The notes under the pieces: generated by a model
Database searches by the model: none
What the model was told of the DNA's origin: nothing
The model's input: only the letters and a program-made list of their open reading frames with translations
Translations under genes and position numbers: made by a program
In this document: positions 58,621 through 64,000 of the stretch, piece by piece
Numbering within the stretch: the stretch's first letter is position 1
Layout: each line of letters starts with the position of its first letter
Source of the DNA: Tunicatimonas sp964551335
GTDB taxonomy: Bacteria > Bacteroidota > Bacteroidia > Cytophagales > Cyclobacteriaceae
Assembly: GCA_964551335.1 (NCBI GenBank)
Contig: CAZKCO010000030.1
Location: 1-64,000, forward strand
DNA length: 64,000 nt
Direction: 5' to 3'

Positions 58621-61209
58621 CTAAGGTCTGGTCATAAGTGAAGCACTAAGCTGTACTCCAAAAAGGCGCGGCGGACCAGCGATAAAGGTTGGAATGCCAA
58701 AAGCTAATCCGGTATTTCCTGCATCAATCAGGTATTGCTCATCCAAAGCATTATTGGCAAAAAAGGCAACCTCAAGTTGCTGACTACGATTTCTAAATCC
58801 AGTACGTACGTTTAATAATCCGTACCCAGCCTGTTCAATTCCTGTTTGGTTTTCTTCTTCAAAAAATACCGAAGACTGAAAGGTGTAGGTGGGACGAACA
58901 AACCAAGTTCCCCAATTCAAAAAAGAAAATGTTAAATTGGCTCCCACCGAACCGGAATGACGGGGTGTTAACCGGAAAGTATTTCCCGCCAACGTCTGCT
59001 CGCGCCCGTCTACGTCGGTATCATTAAAAGAAGCATGAATGAAGGCATAATTACCGAAAACTTGTAACGTTTTACTAACCCAGCCCTGCAATGAGGTTTC
59101 CAGACCTAAAGCACGAGCGTTGCCTACATCACGGGTTTCAAAGACTAAACCATCGGATGAAAGGGAAGCTACCTGAGTTTGAAAGTCCCGATAATCATAG
59201 TAATAGGCATTGGCATCCCATTGCCAGCGGACCTGGCTTGCCAATAACTTGGTACCTAATTCGTAGCTCCAAACAATTTCATCGTTTAGCACGCTTACCT
59301 CTTGGCCTAGCACCTGAATCACGTTCGGACGGCGTCCACGGGAAATACTCCCAAAAATATTCCAGTATTCTCTCAACTGATAGCTGAGAGCAGTTCGGCC
59401 TACCAGTGAGAGAAACGATTGTTGGTGAGAAACTCGTCCTCGAGAGGGGGGGAAAAGATTGTTTGGTGGGTTCCGAAGCACAAAACTGAGAGTACCAAAA
59501 GTTTCTGAGTCTTGTGATTCAATGGCTCCGGTGATATTTTCGTAGGTTCCTCTTAAGCCTAGAGTCACATCAAGTTTTTCATTGACCGGATAGGTTCCGT
59601 CAGCGAATAGTTCTAAAGCATAGTTTCTTCCGAAGTTAGTTTGGCCCTCGCTATGTAAAGAATTGAGGGGCAAGCCGGCAAAGATGCTGAAAACTTGGGG
59701 AACATCCGGGATATTCGAGACCAGATTAGCTTCACCTTCGGGTGAAACGAGCGACACCTCTGGCACCTGGGCTAGTAGTTCCTCAATATTCTCCGCCCCC
59801 GAAGATTCAATAGAACCACGAATAGCTGGGGTGAACAAAGTGTATAGACTTCGTTCGTCGGTTTCTAACCTAAATTGCTGGGAGCCGTCTTCCCAAAAGA
59901 AGTTAACACCTCCAAAGCCCGTGAATCCTGACGCATGTCGATAATTTCCTCTAATCTCTTGACTAAATTGTTTACCCAATGCTCGTTCGGAAAACCAAAG
60001 GGCAGGCGCTACCGTACCATCAGCGTCCAGTGATTCGTAAGCATCAAACTCCCGGTAAGCAGTTATTGATGTGATATCCACAGAGTTGCTCGCTGAATGA
60101 TTTACCAGTAGGGTCGTTCCCCATACTGTCCGGTCAATATACAACCCCTCTCCCCGCTCCATATCTGCAAAGGTAAACGGGCTGGTACCTCCACCGGTGG
60201 GTGCGTAGGTACCACTTTTGAAAGAAGTACCCGAAGGGGTATCTCTTTGGAAATTCACTATTAGATCCACTACGGTTTTATCACCCGGAATATAACGAAA
60301 GGAAGTACGTATCGCCTTGGTATCCTTCCCGTTCAGATTTCCGCCCGAGAGATTAGGAATATAGCCATTCCGTTGGTTTAGAATACCCGCGACGCGAACC
60401 ATAAACGTATCAGGCATGACCGGTACATTTACGTAGCCCGAAACCAGCCGCTGATCCAAATTGCCGTAGCCTAGCCGTAATTCTGCATCCACTTGGCGTT
60501 GGGGCTTATTCTGAATAAGGTGAATAGCCCCAATCTGAGCCCCTCTTCCGAAGAGAGTGCCCTGAGGACCTTTTAATACCTCCACCCGCTCTAAGTCGTA
60601 CAACTCTACCGCTGAGCCCCGAGACTTACTGATGGAAACCCCATCCTGAAAAACGGATACCCGGGGTTCTAAGCGAGAATCACCGTCGTCGCTGGTAATG
60701 CCTCGTACGACAAAGCTCGGATTGTTAGGGCTTTGGAGTTGAACCTGCAAGCCCGGAATGTAGTCAGATAATGCGTTAAACTCATAAATATTGGTTTGCT
60801 TAAGAAAATCACCCTCTCGGGTAGTAAGAGCGATAGGTACCTCCTGAGCCAATTGGTCCCGCTTTTGCGCCGTGACTACCAAACCCTGCAGGGCCAAAGT
60901 ATTCTCGGAGAGCACTGCTAAAATTTCGGTTATTTTATTTGGTGTAACCTCAACCTCCAACACCTGAGACACAAAGCCCACAAAGCTGATTTTGAGTTGA
61001 TAGCTGCCAACCGGAATGTCTTGAAGCAGGAACCGTCCGGACGAATTGGTAGCCGTACCAAAGCGGGTATTTAGCAATTGCACACTCGCCCCTGGCACGC
61101 TTTCACCATTTTCGGCACTGACCAAGCCACTGAGTCCGCCCGAAGATGGCTGCCCCCAGCCAGGAACAATACTGCTTAAACCGTAAACAAGAATCAGAGC
61201 CCACCGCAT
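58621..61209 (-). CDS. TonB-dependent outer-membrane receptor
   Basis: 862 residues. A signal peptide (MRWALILVYGLSSIVPGWGQ) is followed by a carboxypeptidase-regulatory-like Ig domain (about 24-105: GLSGLVSAENGESVPGASVQLLNTRFGTATNSSGRFLLQDIPVGSYQLKISFVGF), a plug domain (about 120-240 with FVVRGITSDDGDSRLEPRVSVFQDGVS and VEVLKGPQGTLFGRGAQIGAIHLIQNKPQ) and a 22-strand barrel-like region with PRLFGVQLSASLMT at the end. The plug RGIT and GPQGTLFGRG motifs are clear. It imports an unknown ligand, possibly siderophore or metal complex, in concert with the downstream membrane genes. Confidence 0.93.
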   Translation of the reverse strand: MRWALILVYGLSSIVPGWGQPSSGGLSGLVSAENGESVPGASVQLLNTRFGTATNSSGRFLLQDIPVGSYQLKISFVGFVSQVLEVEVTPNKITEILAVLSENTLALQGLVVTAQKRDQLAQEVPIALTTREGDFLKQTNIYEFNALSDYIPGLQVQLQSPNNPSFVVRGITSDDGDSRLEPRVSVFQDGVSISKSRGSAVELYDLERVEVLKGPQGTLFGRGAQIGAIHLIQNKPQRQVDAELRLGYGNLDQRLVSGYVNVPVMPDTFMVRVAGILNQRNGYIPNLSGGNLNGKDTKAIRTSFRYIPGDKTVVDLIVNFQRDTPSGTSFKSGTYAPTGGGTSPFTFADMERGEGLYIDRTVWGTTLLVNHSASNSVDITSITAYREFDAYESLDADGTVAPALWFSERALGKQFSQEIRGNYRHASGFTGFGGVNFFWEDGSQQFRLETDERSLYTLFTPAIRGSIESSGAENIEELLAQVPEVSLVSPEGEANLVSNIPDVPQVFSIFAGLPLNSLHSEGQTNFGRNYALELFADGTYPVNEKLDVTLGLRGTYENITGAIESQDSETFGTLSFVLRNPPNNLFPPSRGRVSHQQSFLSLVGRTALSYQLREYWNIFGSISRGRRPNVIQVLGQEVSVLNDEIVWSYELGTKLLASQVRWQWDANAYYYDYRDFQTQVASLSSDGLVFETRDVGNARALGLETSLQGWVSKTLQVFGNYAFIHASFNDTDVDGREQTLAGNTFRLTPRHSGSVGANLTFSFLNWGTWFVRPTYTFQSSVFFEEENQTGIEQAGYGLLNVRTGFRNRSQQLEVAFFANNALDEQYLIDAGNTGLAFGIPTFIAGPPRLFGVQLSASLMTRP

Positions 61210-61474
61210 ATAGTATTGATTAGCGCTATAAGTTATCGCTTTTTAGGTAGTCTTAATGAATCAGTGCGCATTTTTCTCAACCCAGCACAACTTAGTGGTG
61301 TGTAGTAGCAAAGGAGAAGATGCGAAGGTTGGATTCCTAAAATAATCTGACTCACTACAATAAATATGAGCTATTAAATTTTTATTCAGTAACAAATTAG
61401 CGGTTAAAAAATTATATTTCATGCTGGTAGACTAAATCCAAGATTTACGAATTAGTAGGTAGACACAACACAAT

Positions 61475-62521
61475 ATGAGAGTAGTTAACTTTGAAGAAAT
61501 TATTAAGAGCGCCTGGAAAAACTATGATGCTTCCCGAGAGGTAGTTTCTGTAACCGACATCAGCGCCAAAGTTTCCACCAATCACGTGTTTCGGGTAAAA
61601 CTGGAAAACGATGATATGGTCATCGGCAAGCTTTCCTACTTTGGGCAGTACGAACATTTTGTAGAGGATCATACACTGATCAACGCCCTAGCCAACAACC
61701 TGAATGAGCCCTACGATCGCTTTTTGGCGCGCTCACTGATGAAAGGAAACAACCTCTACACATACAAATACACAAAAGGGAAATTAAGCGCCTGGGTAGT
61801 ATTTTATAATCCCATTGGAGTAAAAAAGAAATTACCCCGGATCCTCAACGAATTTCAAATCCGACGACTAGGGCAAGAAATTGCTAAGTTTCATAAAGCT
61901 TGTTTTAAGCTGAAAAATATTTTACCCCAGTGGTCAAAAACGATAGCTATTGATATTAACCATCTACTAAAAATCCTGGATTCTGAGGATGGCCGTTTTG
62001 AGCATCGCATGCATACCGATGACATTCGTAAACAGTGTGAACTGCTATTTCAAAATATGGAAACGCTGGGAGCCAGTTCACTACCCGCCATTCCGGTGTT
62101 TGTAGACTGGAATATTGGCAATTTCTCGGTGGATGAAGATTTCAATTTCTATTCACGCTGGGACTACGACTGGTTTCGTATGAGTTCCCGGGTAATGGAC
62201 TTTTATTTCTTCACTCGGGTTTGCTCCTCCATCGGTGACCGTACCAGCTTCAGCTACTTGATTGACCCGGTAATGGAAGAACGTTTTCTCTGGTTTTTAG
62301 AGGAATACCATAGTATTTATCCTCTTTCCCGAGTTGAAATATTGTTCATTAAAGAAGCGTACCGGTTTTTTATTCTGAACTACGTAATCAAAAACGGAAG
62401 ATACTTCTTTCACGAAATATACGCTTCACGTCTGCAGCACGAAGCCCACAGCACGTACTTTCCTGAGCTGGATAAAAAGTTTAACGCTGATAAGATCCTG
62501 GACAGATTGAATATTTCGTAG
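61475..62521 (+). CDS. APH/choline-kinase-fold protein
   Basis: 348 residues, cytoplasmic. The kinase-like fold of aminoglycoside phosphotransferases is suggested by the N-lobe strands (VFRVKLENDDMVIGKLS) and a C-lobe with VFVDWNIGNFSVDEDFNFYSRWDYDWFR. In this last stretch Asp and Asn (DWNIGN) correspond to the catalytic HxDxxxxN and the following WDYDW to the metal-binding DxD. The His of the catalytic loop is replaced by Val (FVDWN). A phosphotransfer substrate is not evident. It stands alone, with 118 bp to the HAD gene on the same strand. Confidence 0.72.
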   Translation: MRVVNFEEIIKSAWKNYDASREVVSVTDISAKVSTNHVFRVKLENDDMVIGKLSYFGQYEHFVEDHTLINALANNLNEPYDRFLARSLMKGNNLYTYKYTKGKLSAWVVFYNPIGVKKKLPRILNEFQIRRLGQEIAKFHKACFKLKNILPQWSKTIAIDINHLLKILDSEDGRFEHRMHTDDIRKQCELLFQNMETLGASSLPAIPVFVDWNIGNFSVDEDFNFYSRWDYDWFRMSSRVMDFYFFTRVCSSIGDRTSFSYLIDPVMEERFLWFLEEYHSIYPLSRVEILFIKEAYRFFILNYVIKNGRYFFHEIYASRLQHEAHSTYFPELDKKFNADKILDRLNIS

Positions 62522-62590
62522 TTAAAGGCCTGTATATCAACGCACTACGTTTATTTAAAAACTTCTGTTTCCTTTTATTTCTTTACAGTT

Positions 62591-62598
62591 TACCTTTG
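62591..62598 (+). promoter_or_regulatory. -7 box candidate for the HAD gene
   Basis: TACCTTTG matches TAnnTTTG exactly. No convincing TTTG -33 partner is at 19 nt. The ATG is 40 nt downstream, which fits a short leader. Confidence 0.35.
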
Positions 62599-62638
62599 GC
62601 ATGTTGCCTCAACTACTTCTAACTTCTTAATTTATCCA

Positions 62639-63487
62639 ATGAACGTTCAACAATTTAAGTCCATAGCCGACCGGTATAAAGTCATATTTTTCGATGCTTT
62701 TGGAGTATTAAAAAATTACGAAGGCCTTATTGAGGGAGTTGAACAAACTATGAATTATCTCCACGAACGAGGTACTGGTTTTTACGTATTGACTAACGAT
62801 GCCTCTCGTAGTCCAGCTGAGTTGGCCGAAAACTTCCAGCGCTATGGATTAACCGATATTACTCCTAAAAAAATTATTTCATCGGGCATGTTGGCCCGGG
62901 AATATTTAAGTTATAAAGTAAAACGAGGTACCGTAGCCTATTTAGGCACTCCCGAGTCGGCTCACTACTTAGAAAGCTTAGAACTTAGAACAATTCCAAT
63001 CAACAAGCTGGAGCTTTCGAGGGCCGAAGAAGTTGAAGCGCTAGTGTTTATGGATGACGAAGGGTTTACTTGGCATTCTGATCTTAATAAGGTGGTAAAT
63101 CTGCTGCGCCGACGTAACATTCCGGTAGTGATTGCTAACTCCGATCACACCTATCCGGTCTCGAAAAACCAGGTAGCAATTGCAATTGGAGCGATAGCAG
63201 ATATGATTGAAGATCTGACGGGTAAGCAGTTTTTGCGGTTTGGCAAGCCAGATGCCCAAATGTTTATCTTTGCTTACGAGCATGTTCAGCCATTTCACCC
63301 GGTAGACAAAAGTGAAATTCTGATGGTAGGAGATACTCTAGAAACCGACATCATTGGGGGAAATAAATTTGGCTTGGATACGGTTTTGGTACTTTCTGGA
63401 AATACTGCCCCTCACTTGGCCGAACAAGCTATGCTTTCTACCGGCATTACTCCCACCTACGTTTGCGAATCCATTGCCATTACCTAG
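62639..63487 (+). CDS. HAD-IIA (NagD-like) family protein with changed motif I
   Basis: 282 residues. HAD-IIA features are YKVIFFDAFGVLKNYEGLIEGVEQTMNYLHERGTGFYVLTNDASRSP and the late MVGDTLETDIIGGNKFGLDTVLVLSGN. Motif I of HAD phosphatases is DxDGT/V; here it reads DAFGVL, so the second Asp (general acid) is Phe. In the HAD-IIA branch this change occurs in the FDAYGVL-type group, and activity there is not assured. The cap domain and K (FGKPDAQMFIF) are otherwise intact. Possibly a sugar or nucleotide phosphatase or a non-catalytic relative. Confidence 0.85.
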   Translation: MNVQQFKSIADRYKVIFFDAFGVLKNYEGLIEGVEQTMNYLHERGTGFYVLTNDASRSPAELAENFQRYGLTDITPKKIISSGMLAREYLSYKVKRGTVAYLGTPESAHYLESLELRTIPINKLELSRAEEVEALVFMDDEGFTWHSDLNKVVNLLRRRNIPVVIANSDHTYPVSKNQVAIAIGAIADMIEDLTGKQFLRFGKPDAQMFIFAYEHVQPFHPVDKSEILMVGDTLETDIIGGNKFGLDTVLVLSGNTAPHLAEQAMLSTGITPTYVCESIAIT

Positions 63488-63531
63488 TTAAAACTGCTTA
63501 CATTATCCGTGAAAAACTATGATTGGTAATA

Positions 63532-64000
63532 TTAGGAAATTAGCTTTTCTAAAAAGTCTCCTACCCAGTATGCTAGAAAAGCAGCCGAGGCTCCTAACAC
63601 TAACGTTTCCAGTACCCCTTTCCAACGATTAGTCTGGGTTACAACCGCTTTTAGCCAGCCAATACTGATAAATGCCAAAGAAGTAAGGAAGCAGGCAATA
63701 GCAAATTCGTTTTCAACTGAATTTTCGGATAAATAATTGTATACGTAGATCAAAAGAGGAACAAAGCCGACCACAATAAACGAGATGAACGTGACTAATC
63801 CCATCGCGAAGGGAGACTTCTGTTCTTCGATCATCTCCAGTTCTTCCTTCATCATAATGTCGACCCAACGATCGCGATCTTCGGTAATTTTAGCAACTAC
63901 CTGTTCCAACAACTCTCCCTCAAAACCCTTGGCCCGGTAAATCTCCCGGATCTCCTCCCGCTCGACTTCGGGCATATTATCTACTTCCCAATATTCTACT
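63532..64000 (-). CDS. VIT1/CCC1-family iron/manganese transporter, C-terminal part (cut by window end)
   Basis: The frame stays open to the window edge upstream of the ATG at 63975, reading EYWEVDN before MPEVEREEIREIYRAKGFEGELLEQVVAKI, which is the cytosolic linker region typical of VIT/CCC1 proteins. So the start lies outside the window and the piece visible is the C-terminal half. Three membrane helices follow (about 55-77, 89-108, 119-140 of the visible part), ending in FLAYWVGDFLEKL. Family members move Fe2+ or Mn2+ out of the cytoplasm. Convergent with the HAD gene (44 bp gap). Confidence 0.85.
   Translation of the reverse strand, partial: VEYWEVDNMPEVEREEIREIYRAKGFEGELLEQVVAKITEDRDRWVDIMMKEELEMIEEQKSPFAMGLVTFISFIVVGFVPLLIYVYNYLSENSVENEFAIACFLTSLAFISIGWLKAVVTQTNRWKGVLETLVLGASAAFLAYWVGDFLEKLIS

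Overview
The window looks like chromosomal DNA of a marine-type member of the Bacteroidota, probably Cytophagales. The reasons are: a secreted M6 protease ending in a Por-type (type IX secretion) sorting domain; a TonB-dependent receptor with an N-terminal carboxypeptidase-regulatory-like plug extension; many lipoproteins; an ECF sigma/anti-sigma pair; -7 boxes of the TAnnTTTG type; and few Shine-Dalgarno sequences. The genus cannot be named from sequence reading alone. No rRNA, tRNA, CRISPR array, prophage or intact insertion sequence was seen.

Layout. 1-0.95 kb: gene-poor, with a nested hairpin and a decayed 42-bp tandem repeat. 0.96-12.2 kb (minus strand): a membrane alpha/beta hydrolase, a secreted beta-helix protein, an SDR, then a probable operon themed on D-amino acids and amides: D-amino acid aminotransferase (broken by one stop codon), N-acyl-D-amino-acid deacylase, PurU, a lipoprotein amidase and a class V aminotransferase. 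12.4-15.8 kb: an SDR with two palindromic operator-like boxes, a TetR regulator, a D-2-hydroxyacid dehydrogenase and a zinc-less MsrB. 16.4-25.9 kb: an AraC regulator, a class A penicillin-binding protein, small exported proteins, two thioredoxin-fold proteins, an EF-hand lipoprotein, a bestrophin channel and a PA2169-type four-helix protein. 25.9-33.1 kb: a GreA-like protein, an unrecognised protein with class II aminoacyl-tRNA-synthetase-like motifs, a UPF1-like helicase coupled to a nitrilase, a diheme cytochrome c, a VOC protein and an MFS transporter.

33.2-37.6 kb holds a duplicated two-gene cassette: an LVIVD-repeat lipoprotein followed by a small outer-membrane barrel-like protein, twice in tandem, each pair separated by a strong hairpin. 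Then come a sulfatase and a large multi-repeat M6 protease (37.6-42.9 kb), a divergent LOG-family protein, a TPR protein and an orphan ParB-like protein (43.5-47.8 kb).

48.7-54.2 kb is the most system-like block. An ECF sigma factor and its overlapping anti-sigma gene (with TPR-like C-terminus) are divergent from a lipoprotein carrying a 31-residue Asp/Gly tract closed by two cysteines, followed by a secreted, membrane-anchored TPR-CHAT (caspase-fold) protein whose start codon sits directly after a large hairpin. This suggests an envelope-stress or surface-proteolysis module, but that function is inference. 54.3-61.2 kb (minus): an ABC-exporter membrane domain lacking its ATPase, a P-loop protein, an HTTM-DCC fusion with a small translationally coupled partner, and a TonB-dependent receptor. 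61.5-64 kb: an APH-like kinase-fold protein, a HAD-IIA-like protein with an altered first motif, and the C-terminal part of a VIT/CCC1-like transporter cut by the window end.
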